Below are positions 19,391 through 30,429 of a stretch of 64,000 bases of DNA, in pieces. The notes under the pieces are model-generated. The model was not told where the DNA came from, did no database searches, and was given only the letters and a program-made list of their open reading frames with translations. The stretch's first letter is position 1, and every line of letters begins with the position of its first letter. Where the stretch lies: contig BSQZ01000053.1 in the NCBI GenBank assembly GCA_033239005.1, positions 3,247,501-3,311,500 of the forward strand. Direction: 5' to 3'. Both the position numbers and the translations under genes were made by a program. Source of the DNA: Lamellibrachia satsuma. Lineage: Eukaryota > Annelida > Polychaeta > Sabellida > Siboglinidae.

Positions 19391-19429
19391 GACAGCGCTG
19401 GTATCTAGTCACGCATGCACGCACCACAC

Positions 19430-19595
<166 letters not shown>

Positions 19596-19619
19596 CGAAT
19601 TTCAGGTTAATGTTTCTTA

Positions 19620-20290
19620 TCCAAGTGTACCACATGCGGATAGTCGAGCTCGAACGATGTTTGATTTATTGTATACAGATTACGGAACACAGCTACACGT
19701 GTACATAATTATAACATAAAGGGTATGTATATGCATTGCATGATTGTACGCGCGTGGGAAAGGTGAACATAAATTATTGAAAGAGTATGAGTTTAATATA
19801 CAATGTGAATTAATGTGTACTTTATATTGTAAGGGAACGTGTCCAAATGCCAGCTGTACGTCTATGATAATAATGGATGCAGGAGTGGAGGTTTGATACG
19901 GTTTTGAAAGGGAAAATGTCGAAAGAACAAATGAAATAACCTTTCCAAATTCGCAATGGAAATATAATTAGTCGAACTGCGTTTTAGTGTAGTAAACAAC
20001 TCTGGTCATCCCATATTGTGGGACCACAACCAGGCATTGCTACATTGGACATGTTTCCTATATGAATACTGTTCAATTTTATATTAAAGTTTATTTATAA
20101 GATCACACGTGTTGCATGTGTATTTATTGTAAATCCCTTGCGTGGTTGGCCAATTGCGTATCGCGACAAGTATGCGTGTGCTTAGGCTTGGGGTGGGTTT
20201 CTGGGTAACTGGTTACGTCGGTGATTGGGTCATTAGGTGCGTCAATGAGGGAGTAATTTGATTAGTGAGTGAGTGGGTGGGTGAATAGTT
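19620..20290. other. Intergenic, no gene recognised
   Basis: AT-rich, with a GTGAGTGGGTGGG-type simple tract just before the SINE. No exon seen. Confidence 0.4.
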
Positions 20291-20616
20291 TGGGGCGTGA
20301 TAGCGCAGTAGTTACGACGCCGGAATCGTAGTCCAGAGAAGTTGGGTTCGAATCCTGTTGCTGCCTTTTCGAAACTGGCAATTTCGTTCACCCCACGTTG
20401 CCACAGTTATCTCAACTGTATAAATGAGTACCTGGCTACAGACAGAGGTGGATATGTGAAGGAATAAATCTTCGCGCAGTAATTGCAGCGTGACTGAGTG
20501 CTTCCCGGATGAGTCGAGATGACGTTGGAATGAACAGGTCTGAGGGTGAAGTGTAAAGCGCTTTGAACAGTCCCAAGGACTGGGTACGCTATAATTATAA
20601 GAACATACGTTTATCT
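20291..20616 (+). mobile_element. tRNA-derived SINE, copy 2
   Basis: The best-preserved head in the window: TGGGGCGTGATAGCGCAG opening, and B box GGTTCGAATCC at 20344. The body shares GTTGCCACAGTTATCTCAAC, TATAAATGAGTACCTGGC, GAGTGCTTCCCGGA and GTGTAAAGCG with the copy at 15255. The tail is AATTATAAGAACATACG. Confidence 0.85.
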
Positions 20617-21019
20617 TTTTAAGCGTTATGTTGAGTCATAAATGTGAGAGTGTGTCTCTGGGTGACAGGAAGTGTCAACGAGTGTGAGTGAGCATTTAGT
20701 AGGCTTGACGAGGCACGCGCGGACGGACAAAAACAAACACACAACAATACCACACGAGTTTACGTTTTGCGTCGAGTAAATGGAAAACGGAAAAAATAGT
20801 TATCTACCGATAGTCATCAACATAATTGTTAACATTGCTTTTCAGGTTTTTTATGACGAAGCGTGGGCCGAGATCCCGTAGCACAAACGAGTTCTGGTCT
20901 ACGATGCGACGTCTGTAACCGATGCAGTGCAGAACTCTCTTTGGAGACAATATGCCTGCTACAGATGCCGCACTCGATCGATTTTAGACATTTGCCAAGA
21001 GTGCATGAGTTGCGACATA

Positions 21020-21240
21020 TCACAGGGCAGCTGTCACCGCAAGTACAGACGATGTGACGATCTGTGTTCGGTCAAGTGTTGAACGTAAAACTGATCCGCT
21101 GTCACTGCAAGTATGGGGGGTGTGAAGATCCTTGTTCGGCCATGTGTTGAACGCGACAGTGATCCGCTGTCACGACAAGCGTAGAGGATGTGACGATCCG
21201 TGTTCGGCCAAATGTCACAGCAAGTAGATCCGTGTTCGTT
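21020..21240. repeat. About 68-bp degenerate tandem repeat x 3
   Basis: Units begin CGCTGTCAC.GCAAGTA and contain GATGTGACGATC.GTGTTCGG; starts near 21031, 21100 and 21167. A fourth partial copy ends near 21240. Confidence 0.7.
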
Positions 21241-21249
21241 TTGTTGTAA

Positions 21250-23760
21250 CATATACTACTTTAACTCATCCTCGTCCAGTCGACCCAGAACAACAATAAG
21301 AACCTGGCATTATATAGTGCTGGAATAATATGTACGAATTTTTTGACCGCAACAGTTGTAACGTTGCTGAATGTTTTCCAGACAAGTTTAGTTGAACCCG
21401 GACATCTCGGTTTAGGTAGCTTAGCAAACTCCCCCCAACCCCACCCACCCACCCACCAACCCACCCACACAATCCCAAACAGGAAAGTGGCAGATATAGT
21501 GTGCTTTCAGTTGCTTGGAAATTAATTGTGTCATGGTTCTATCAAACCTTATACGAAATGTTGGCTTTTTACATTATATTAACGTCAGCGACGAAAAGAA
21601 CAACTATAATATTAATCATGTGTGGTTCATGAAAATGTCACGTGAATGCTTTACAGACCACTTGACCTCTTGAATCATCCTGATGTCATTTGCGCTGTGG
21701 ACAGCAATTCCACGGAGAAAACGTCAAGAATGATTGGTTTGACCACCGATGTGACAGAGAGCTAAAAACCCACATAGAGTGTTTTTCCAGACTGTCGGGT
21801 AAATAATCGATCACGCAAGGTTGTGATTGATTCGTTTATCGGAAGCATAGACCAATCAGTCGTCGACGAAATCAGTTAATGAGAACAGCACTATTTGTCA
21901 CTGATCTGTAGAAGCGTTTTCGTCAAATCCTACAATTTTGTTTTCGAGAAAACCAATGTGGAATATGTTAGCCCAAACTAACCGGATACTGTTTTCATAC
22001 ACGGGTAATCTTTCCACCGCTGCTGCGTGCGTCGACCAGCGGCTAGACATTAAAACCTGCATGCAGTGTGTCGGAGTCCGCAAATGCGCCATTTCCTCTG
22101 TTCATAGCTACTTTTTCAGGGTGCAAAAATCCTTAAAATGGGGGCCGTTTCGAAATAACTGGCACTCATTAACCCGGAAGTAAGATACTGGTCTGTCCCC
22201 AGTCGACCCAATCAGCGGCAGGCGGTAGGATACGTATTTTCATTTTACTACTGCAATCAAAGTAGATGGATAAATTGGTAGAGATTTTGAGACGGTACCC
22301 ATTCTATGGATATCGCATATTATCGCAAAACAGGGGCCTATCATGTTTCTACGTAGTGACGTCTGCACAATTAAAGCCTAAAACATTTTTTCTGGCATGG
22401 AATTACATTTTAAGCGGATGGTTGGCTGCATGTGAACGGTGTCTGATCCCCGCACACGTAGGCAAAATCAAGTTGAAGTTGATGGAATATCCGCTTGTTC
22501 TTTGTAATGGCACAAACAACAAGATGTTGTTTTCGCAAAATCCATTAAACAAGTGTTCGCGTTATGTACAGTACGTATTGGTTACGATGGGAAAATAAGT
22601 AATAATATGTTGGCTGTTTTTGTTCCCAGTACTGTATCGCGCATGCAAGACGTATTCACCAGACGTTAAGTATCAAATAATCGCTTAGATAATCTTCATA
22701 TCTCAGGATTATCATTACACATTTAAATGTAACAGCACAGGCGTCTTAATGCCCCTTTTGTGCCGACGTCCCCGTCAGGTTTGGTTGCAACACAGATTAT
22801 CAACATGAAGGCCAAAGTATACACGAGGCTTATGTATTATGCCCAGTTTATAAACGAAGGATACCGCTATACTTAAGTGAATCTGCTCCAGTAATATTGC
22901 CCACGCACAACCAACAACAACATGACGTAAGTAACTAACCGTAAGCTAGCTAAGTTAGCGTTGAGAGTTCACTGTTGGAACGTTGAGTCGTAGATGGCCA
23001 TTGTAGTTTTCTGGGCTCCTACGTAAATATATCCAATCCAATATTTTTAAACTTACACATTGAATATCAATTAAATAACTTCTTATGTGAAACTCGTGAA
23101 ATTTATATACCTCTCTTTTCTTCAGAAAAACATATCTAAAGCTGATATTCCTCAATTTTTCAACCCAATTGGTTGACTGATTTTGAAGTGTTGGTACATT
23201 CGACAGAATAGGCCACTGAATTGATGCGCGAGCGGCCCGCGTCTGTTCGTTGCCAGCAATTGAAAGATTTAATGAAGTAGTACACTTTTTATGGACTCTT
23301 CGTGTAATGGTGGATGAAATGTGTGGTTTGTCTCTAAAACAACAGCAGGTTATGCCGGAACAGAAACACGGGCGAACACGCGCACTACTGCATTCACTGC
23401 TGCACACATCGGCGTCTTGCTACTTTACTTCCGGGTAATAAAAACTGTTGCAAGCAAAACGCTGATCACTGCACTAACAGTCAGTTAGAATGTTGTTAAA
23501 CATTGTCCCCGATCAATAGTTAGATTAGCTGTATTAATTAGATAAAACTGTAGCTTCTGTTATCACTAGGTTTGTTCCCCAGCAGAAACAACAAGAACTT
23601 ATTAAGTCGATCGGACGTGGCTTTTGTTTATCCGCACTAGTCACTAGGTGTCGCTATTCAATCGAATTCCTCCGTGTAGCCTTTTAAATATATTGCTTAA
23701 TTGTTGTATACCTTTTTTTTGTCACAAATAATTAAATTGATTCACCAGACGAAGCATTAA
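21250..23760. other. Intergenic, no confident gene
   Basis: The region is AT-rich apart from a CCCACCCA tract at 21437-21470. The only frame with an ATG start and more than 100 codons is 22266-22598 (listed separately as weak). No SINE, LINE or satellite was recognised here. Confidence 0.4.
22266..22598 (+). CDS. Unrecognised 110-codon ORF, weak
   Basis: True ATG start (MDKLVEILRRYPFYGYRI) and TAA stop. The composition is lysine/leucine rich with six cysteines, and there is no signal peptide or membrane segment. I do not recognise a family. Codon third positions are mixed, unlike the GC-rich third positions of the filamin and claudin-like exons, which argues against coding. Chance is the main alternative. 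Confidence 0.15.
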   Translation: MDKLVEILRRYPFYGYRILSQNRGLSCFYVVTSAQLKPKTFFLAWNYILSGWLAACERCLIPAHVGKIKLKLMEYPLVLCNGTNNKMLFSQNPLNKCSRYVQYVLVTMGK

Positions 23761-23766
23761 CATGTG
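23680..23766 (+). promoter_or_regulatory. Possible TATA-like element upstream of the small secreted gene
   Basis: TTTTAAATATATTG at 23682-23695 would place a start near 23715 and give a leader of about 50 bases before the ATG at 23767. Inference only. Confidence 0.25.
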
Positions 23767-24256
23767 ATGATTTTGTATACGATTTCGGTGCTTGTGCTAG
23801 CCTCGATTAATCAGGCTCCGTGCTGCGACGCCTCCGTTCGTCGCGCACATCATCGCCTGGATGCAATGTGTCCTTTTCATTGTGACGGAAATTATATATG
23901 CATCCAGATTCTGGGTGCATACATCACTAGGTAATTACGATATCATCCGGGCATTTTTACTAGTTCATAAAATAAAAGTGAACTTGTATCAGTATACACG
24001 ATGCAATTCGAATTAGCTTTAAACTTTGATTATATTGACAACTGTCAGACTGAAAAGATTAATCAGGCAAACATTTTTTTTTTGTAGAATCTCGATAATG
24101 AAGCTGATTGGCTGCTGGCGCTTCACGGGAACGTCTCGGCAAAATGGAATGGTGACGGTGCGTAACAACGAGATCACGCTTCTGAGGCCAGATTCTATTG
24201 TCGGTGAATTCTCGAAGGCGAGGGAGAGTTGGATAAGCGAGCCATACTTAAAATAG
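23767..24256 (+). CDS. Candidate two-exon gene for a secreted six-cysteine protein, 110 aa
   Basis: Exon 1 is 23767-23930 and exon 2 is 24088-24256. The 157-bp intron has donor TAG|GTAATT and acceptor TTTTTTTTTTGTAG|A with a ten-T tract and a TTAATC branch-point-like motif about 25 bp upstream. The phase-2 junction joins two open frames into 111 codons ending at TAG. The start MILYTISVLVLASINQA reads as a signal peptide with likely cleavage after A17. The mature part has cysteines at 19, 20, 35, 39, 45 and 64, an even six, in a CC-x14-C-x3-C-x5-C-x18-C pattern. Exon 2 is rich in G/C at third codon positions, like the confident genes. I recognise no family. Another frame of exon 1 (AWMQCVLFIVTEIIY) and another frame of exon 2 are also partly open, so the model needs transcript support. 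Confidence 0.4.
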
Positions 24257-24760
24257 AATTCATGTGGAAAATCAGATATTGTTCTACCGCCGAATATTAT
24301 CTGCAGCAGCAAAAATCACTATACACACAGTAAATATATAACACTGGCATTTTACACAGGCACTGTGAACGCTGGCTTCGTCGTTGACTGGTTCTAGATC
24401 CACAATGTGGCGCCACTGTGATTGACGCAAGTAATTGTTGTATTGAAACCTTTTTGTACAAGTGTACATTTCAAGAATGTCTTACACCCTGAAAAGTCTT
24501 ATGAGCAGGGAAAATGTGTTTATATTTCTAGTTGCTGATTAGCAGCATTATGTTCACATGTGATTGATGCTCGGACCCCTGGTGCACGAAGGCAGAATCT
24601 CATTCGTTAGGGAGACAAATGACGAATAGTAATTATGTGTGCATATGCAATTGCCTGATTCACTCAAATTAATAGTGCAGATATATCGTACTCTCTGTTA
24701 AAATCGCAACTTGGAGTAAGACATGGAAAACAGGTACACCGAATCTTGTGCATACAGAAC
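24257..24760. other. Intergenic, no gene recognised
   Basis: AT-rich flank between the small-gene candidate and the 49-bp array. AGTAAA near 24329 is the only polyadenylation-like hexamer noticed. Confidence 0.35.
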
Positions 24761-24761
24761 A

Positions 24762-25213
24762 GCGTTTACAATGACCTCCATCCTGCGATTGGTCGCACAT
24801 TGTTCTTACATCGTTTACAATGACCTCCATTCTGCGATTGGTCGCACATTGTTCTTACAGCGTTTACAATGACCTCCATTCTGTGATTGGTCGCACATTG
24901 TTCTTACAGCGATTACAATTACCTCCATTCTGCGATTGGTCGCACATTGTTCTTACAGCGTTTACAATTACCTCCATTCTGCGATTGGTCGCACATTGTT
25001 CTTACAGCGTTTACAATTACCTCCATTCTGCGATTGGTCGCACATTGTTCTTACAGCGTTTACCATTACCTGTAACCTCCATTTTGCGATTGGTCGCACA
25101 TTGTTCTTACAGCGTTTACAATTACCTCCATTTTGCGATTGATCGCACATTGTTCTTGCAGCGTCTACACTTACCTCCATTCTGCCATTGGTCGCACATT
25201 GTTCTTGAAGTTT
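24762..25213. repeat. 49-bp tandem repeat x 9
   Basis: Units carry CTGCGATTGGTCGCACATTG then TTCTTACAGCGTTTACAAT. The marker GATTGGTCGCAC recurs at 24787, 24836, 24885, 24934, 24983 and 25032, then after a 7-bp insertion at 25088, 25137 and 25186. Each copy has an inverted CCAAT core (ATTGG) and an ATTGTT, so the array is also a regular series of candidate NF-Y and SOX sites, which may be accidental. Confidence 0.95.
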
Positions 25214-25214
25214 T

Positions 25215-26450
25215 AAAAAGTACCTTGAACATTTCGGAAGAATTTTTGCAGTTATTTTTGCCAGAACTACATACACATAATTCATTTAAATTTATCACAC
25301 CATTGTAGGCGGTCAAGTTATCTAAAGTTTCTATATTTCTGCGTTTTTGTATTTCTTCATTTTAAGTAATTTCTTATTTTCATTTCTTGTTTTCCCAATT
25401 TTCCATATTTCCCAAATAAAAACAATCGTATTTTATAAACTTTCTATGATGTCTATATTTTCTTTAATTATTTTATGTATCATAGGTGATGTTTCTTTAA
25501 AACATATCAAGTGAATTGATCCATATAGTAGGAATTAGCGCTTTTAAAAATGCTGTATTATTATTATTATAAATATACATGTTTAGATTGGCGGACTTAC
25601 ATCTACGTGAATCAACCTAGGGAATTTGGTGCCTTACATAAACACTTTCTATTCATAGATTACCCCCTATCGTAAGTAGTTCTTACTCCCCTATCGTAAG
25701 TAGGGACAGTATTAGTAGCATAATGTAAAACGTATGTTGGCCTTCAACTTAGTTACCGCTGTAATTCTCTTAACTTGCATTAACTTATGTTATTCCGGTT
25801 TTAACGTTAATCTGGGCTTTGACTTCGACGAAACGTTATCTGCCATGTCAACAAGCCTAGCCACTTCTGCAAAACTCCGGAAAACACTGACAATAAAACA
25901 TGTCTTATCGTAGCGGCTCTGGACAATGTCGCCAGCCTTCAGCAGAACGCTGTTGCTCTTCGTACCGGAGTTCTGGTAACGCCCAGCATTTCTACGAATC
26001 TGCTTTCATTAGTGTGTACATATTTTATAATTCCAAAATGCAATCGGTGTTACGATCAGACGACCACTCCCCCAGTTCTCGATTGGAAAGTACAACAATT
26101 TTCATTTATTGATATGGCGGTTATGATATGCCGTAAAAAATATATACTGCTATATCGCAGTAAAACCTTAAACATGAAATATAACATTATTCATTTAGAT
26201 GTACTTTTTGATATCGTAATGTTAAGAGAATTGAGCCACGTCGGAGTTAAGACCACCTGTGTTTGGTTAGCCCCACAGTTGGCTTATTTACGAGGTTCCC
26301 GTAGACATAGCAGGTAACTCGACACGAACAGTGGCTGGAATGCCTGTCCCGTTGTTCTTTTGACGTACTAGCACAAGGATTACCACGAGGAACAAAGCCA
26401 TCGTTGCCGATAGCTTGCAGCACTTGCGCACATGTTACACGCACGTGATG
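25215..26450. other. AT-rich intergenic, no gene recognised
   Basis: Very AT-rich to 25900. A short duplication of CCCCTATCGTAAGTAG occurs at about 25665-25706. No exon seen. Confidence 0.4.
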
Positions 26451-26451
26451 A

Positions 26452-26753
<302 letters not shown>

Positions 26754-26789
26754 ACACATACACGCTGTGTAGTTAGCAACGCTCATGTT

Positions 26790-27440
26790 TCAAGATAAGC
26801 GCGTGCACAAATACACCAAAGCGGATAATATTTGACGGCCGATCAATTTTAGCACGACACCGGGTATGTTTAAATATTTTAACAAGCTTTCAATTCCTTG
26901 CGGTATTTTGTAACCAAAATACACTTCACACAGAAAATACATGTCGGTCTCGTTTTGGATGTATACAATGAACGCACGTGTTAAGTGATGTCGCCAAATA
27001 TGGTATCAGACATCTGTGTGCGTAGTCCAGACACGTTGTCATATGTATGCGTGCGTGCTTGCCTGCGTGTGTATATGCAAGCGTGCACGTATACGTTTTT
27101 GTGTAGTTAATGTGTGTGGACACAACATTACTGTGTGTGCGGTTTTGTTTATTTAAGGTTTTCCGCCTCTATACAGTCGCGGTGTAGCAGATCTAAGCGC
27201 ATACAAAATACAAAATTCGACAACAATGACAAACATTTAAATTTCTTTTCAAACTATACAATAAAAAGGTGCGATGTAAATACATAATCACTAGAGACAA
27301 CAGCTATAAAAATAGTAATTAAAATGCTGTATATAAATACATAAAATAACAAAGGCAGCTGTAGTTTCTGTCTCCATACAGTGATGTAGGCCAATTCGCA
27401 CGTAGCGGAAACTAGCCAAATTACGGTTACAGCCCTGCAG
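26790..27440. other. Intergenic or 3' flank, no gene recognised
   Basis: Contains a TTTATT at about 27148, which is AATAAA on the minus strand and could serve the weak minus-strand candidate at 27448-28028. Confidence 0.3.
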
Positions 27441-27447
27441 CGATGTT

Positions 27448-28028
27448 TCACTTGACACCATAATAGTGTCGGTGTCCGCTGTCGCCCATGTAGCGTGTCG
27501 TGCCCGCGTGGTGGTGCCACCCGCTTACGTAGCATCCATTCATGCAGCACTCCGGGTCGTGCGAGAGCGGCCTGTCTGGGGGACGACACTGAACGGCCTG
27601 GCCTGCCCATCCATCACATCGCCGCTGACGGAGACTCAGCAGAAACAACACCGTAATTGCCGGCCGTGTATTTACGCGCACGAAAAAGGCCCGCGTTCGC
27701 TCAGCGGCTTATTCGTACTGTGGACCCAGTCTGGAAGGCGGAACGACCCGGCTTTCGCTAACGCCGGTCTATCGCTCTCACTGCACTGCTGAAGGGAGTG
27801 GATGTTGTCTGCTCGCGTCATCGGAATCAACACAGCTCGCCGCCTTTCGCGACACCAACACCGGGCCTGAGGAAAGACAGAGGGACCATCGGTAGAGTCC
27901 ACCTCGTAGTTGCCAGGCAAGTGACCTGTTATGTTTCTAATCTGTTCGGAAGTTGACAAGCAGTAGTCCATGCCATCGCCTTGTATGTCCACTGGCATAG
28001 ACAGGCTGCATGTATGACAATTACCCAT
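27448..28028 (-). CDS. Weak minus-strand coding candidate, cysteine-containing, unrecognised
   Basis: A GC-rich block stands out from AT-rich flanks. On the minus strand an ATG at 28028 opens 118 codons to a TAA (27672-28028) and includes GNYEVDSTDG and ARCWCRERR. A second frame (27448 to about 27681) ends TGA and includes ECCMNGCYVSGWHHH. It lacks an ATG (its upstream start would be GTG), so it would need splicing. A strong acceptor-like CTCTGTCTTTCCTCAG lies just before the ARCWC codons and another (TTTCTGCTGAG) before the second frame. The D-x-x-P-x(4)-ARC-x-C pattern is loosely like interleukin-17, but the third cysteine and the GCTC end are missing, so I do not assign it. Confidence 0.22.
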
Positions 28029-28859
28029 TCCATTTGCCGGAGTAACGGGTTCGGAACGCGTCCGATGTGCCGCAGCCGTAACATTATCCAGTGCGGCTTT
28101 TTTATGTTATACGTAGCGTCAGAGGTAAACCACGAATTCATTTGTGACCTTTTTGTTTGTGCTTGTTAAAAGTACGGTGAAATTGACTGACAATGGTTCA
28201 GTCGACTATGAGCGTGCGTTGACTTCCTGCAGGTCAAATTAGCATCCATCGTTCATTTCAAAGAACCGCACTCACATCACGGACAATGCCAACGATCATA
28301 GGCATAATTATGTGGTTGGATTTAGTATGCTCAGGAGCGATAAATTATGGTTAGGCCTATGTCAAATAAATGTGCTTACTGCTTGTTGAGAAATTCCCGA
28401 GAGTTAAAAAAGTATAAAAAAGTAAGGCAAAGTACAAAACTGATCATATTTGCGGTGTTGACCATTGTCCGTGGACTTGGTGATCATTGAACTGACGTCC
28501 CCTGCATCATTTTCCGATTGGATGTGGAAAAATATATTAAATAGAAACTTCAGACGTCTTCCGTCCAAACTGAAAGAACAAATCTCCATGTGCATCCTTC
28601 GGTTTATGTATGGACATAGTTTGATTTCTTGATTGTTCGTTATCACTTGTCAGACATTACGTCACTTTTGGCGTTCATTTTAGATTAACCAGGCTTACAT
28701 TACTGTCGAGGCACGTGTTGTTCTTTCTCAAACAAATGCTTTCCGCTTCGAGGCCAACTGTTTACACAATGCGACTCAAGTTGGTTCGACTTTGATCCAT
28801 TCAACTGATCATGCAGAAAATAGAACCCGTTCTATTTCCTAGCGGCTTTTTCAACGCGA

Positions 28860-29006
28860 TTGTCGTTTCGACCAATCACGCTCTTGTGAACCACGTGGTT
28901 GAGATAACTAGGTCAAATATGGCGGCCCATCCGTCTGTTTCATCCCAACGGCGTGGCTGTTTCTTGCACGATACCAGTTTCTCTGATAAAAATCCCAACA
29001 CCTAAA
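28860..29006 (+). promoter_or_regulatory. Promoter-like cluster: CCAAT box, E-box, YY1-type ATGGCGGC
   Basis: Within 70 bp are GACCAATCACG (28869), CCACGTGG (28891) and AAATATGGCGGCC (28914), the last matching the known YY1 consensus AAnATGGCGGC that often overlaps transcription or translation starts. The ATG in the YY1 motif opens 28 codons (MAAHPSVSSQRRGCF) to TAA, followed by AAAGAAG|GTAATC, a possible donor. No downstream exon was identified. Confidence 0.3.
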
Positions 29007-29009
29007 GAA

Positions 29010-30220
29010 GGTAATCACCATTGGTACGTGTAATTTCTCAGTCGAGTCTGTTATTACTGTTGGTAATTATTGGTATCCAATATCCAGTTCAAGGTGAAGT
29101 TGGTGCACCCAGTTTTGCCGTGTGCACAGGCACGTTATAAATGACAATAAGGATGATTAACTTAATCCCACTATGTAAACCTCGCTTTATTGGATCAACG
29201 ATCTTTGACAGCAGCAGAATGTCTACGCTGACCTGGTCAAGCCGTTAAATGTGCACTCGACTGCCCGAGGTACACCCCCCTCCCGTTGAGGCCGATGATG
29301 TATCCATTTTCCGAAAGTGGGGTTGTCTGACAGGGTTTCTTTCATTCTACACGCATGCTGGAAAAAAAATCAGCCAACCACAACCGTCACGCCCTAATTT
29401 CCTTCGCTGAGGGTTATTTTGACCGGCGGCTGCGATATCATTCAGGATATGGTAATGTAATCGAACACCAGTGAAAGTTTCTTGCTATTACGGTCGTTCT
29501 AAACGGCGTGCGGTAATAGTGTTACCTGAATTACTGAATGTGCGCGTAAGATGTTTTTCGTTCACAACGGTGACAATTCTTTACAGAGTGGCTGTGCTAC
29601 CAGTGTGATATATGCGCCCCCTCGACTTGTCGGTCGTAAAATGACCGTTCAGTCTCCGAACGTGATCATTAATAATTATGTCCCGCGCCTTCATTGCCGG
29701 GGTCCTGCGTTAGTGTTTACGGCGGTATGCTCTTGGCTCCGGGTGATTTACCGTCTAGTGAACAGCGTGCCTTGCGACCGGCCGCGCGCACCGGTGTTAC
29801 GTTACGGGGTCAACACGCCGATGTTTGTCAAAGCGGGACACAATGGGTGCGTCGTTGACAGACTACTCGATATGACCGTAACAAACACAACTTGTGTCTT
29901 GTCATGGTTCGTCGGAGTGCAGATAAATAATGACTTTCCTTCCGCGATTACGCATTCGATATGCAGTAGATTGTTATTTTATGTTAGCTTCTTGATACCG
30001 CAACCAGGCGTTTAATACGAACCATGAACCGTGAATCGTATCGTAATCGTATACATAAATATTATAGTCACGTTATGTCAACACCTGGTGTTCATACTCA
30101 CGTGGCTCCGTTTCTCCGCAAGTAAAGAGGGTGACACTGTTTTGTTCGCACTCTGCAAAAAACGGTGTTAAGAAATGTCTATATTACAGTATTGGAGTAA
30201 TATTGTGTGCATATATTTAT
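29010..30220. other. CpG-richer intergenic stretch, no confident gene
   Basis: 29480-29880 has more CpG than its surroundings and includes the 154-codon ATG-initiated frame 29551-30015 (MFFVHNGDNSLQSG). That frame has no family resemblance, signal peptide or flanking splice evidence, so I treat it as chance or a decayed repeat. Confidence 0.3.
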
Positions 30221-30224
30221 GTTG

Positions 30225-30420
30225 TTCTTCCCATAATCCCTTGCGGGTAGGGGCACTTGTGTCCATATTTCTCACTCTTCTGCCATTTTCAAAATGTGCC
30301 CTCTCCGCCGCAATCTGCTCCCAACTATCTTCCTTTTAAGGTTTCTCTTCACTCCAATCTCTTCTCGAAATTACACCACGTTTCTTCTCTCATTTTGTTT
30401 CAGATTTTTCTTTATATACT
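30225..30420 (-). mobile_element. Possible 3' UTR relic of an RTE-like element
   Basis: GTTCTTCCCATAATCCCTTG followed by CGGGTAGGGGCACTTGTGTCC resembles the start of the 3' end of the element at 1581 (CTTCTTCCCCTTGCTCCCTT then GCGGGGTGGGG). Similarity fades after about 40 bp. Confidence 0.3.
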
Positions 30421-30429
30421 AGTACAGTA

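Noticed and set aside
20291..20362. tRNA gene
   Set aside because: A and B boxes are present, but the cloverleaf is not complete and the segment is fused to a repeated SINE body found in other copies.
23820..23930. Transmembrane-like frame (AWMQCVLFIVTEIIY) as a GPCR fragment
   Set aside because: It cannot join the following exon without an immediate stop, and no other receptor helices lie nearby.
27448..27681. 77-codon minus frame as a stand-alone signal-peptide gene
   Set aside because: Its start would be GTG and there is no ATG. It is kept only as a possible terminal exon.
27840..27960. Interleukin-17 assignment of the minus-strand ARCWC segment
   Set aside because: Only one short pattern fits. 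The C-terminal GCTC motif and the third cysteine of the CxCxxC-type region are missing.
29551..30015. 154-codon ATG-started ORF
   Set aside because: It has no motif, signal peptide, splice sites or codon bias like the confident genes, and a few such frames are expected by chance in 64 kb.
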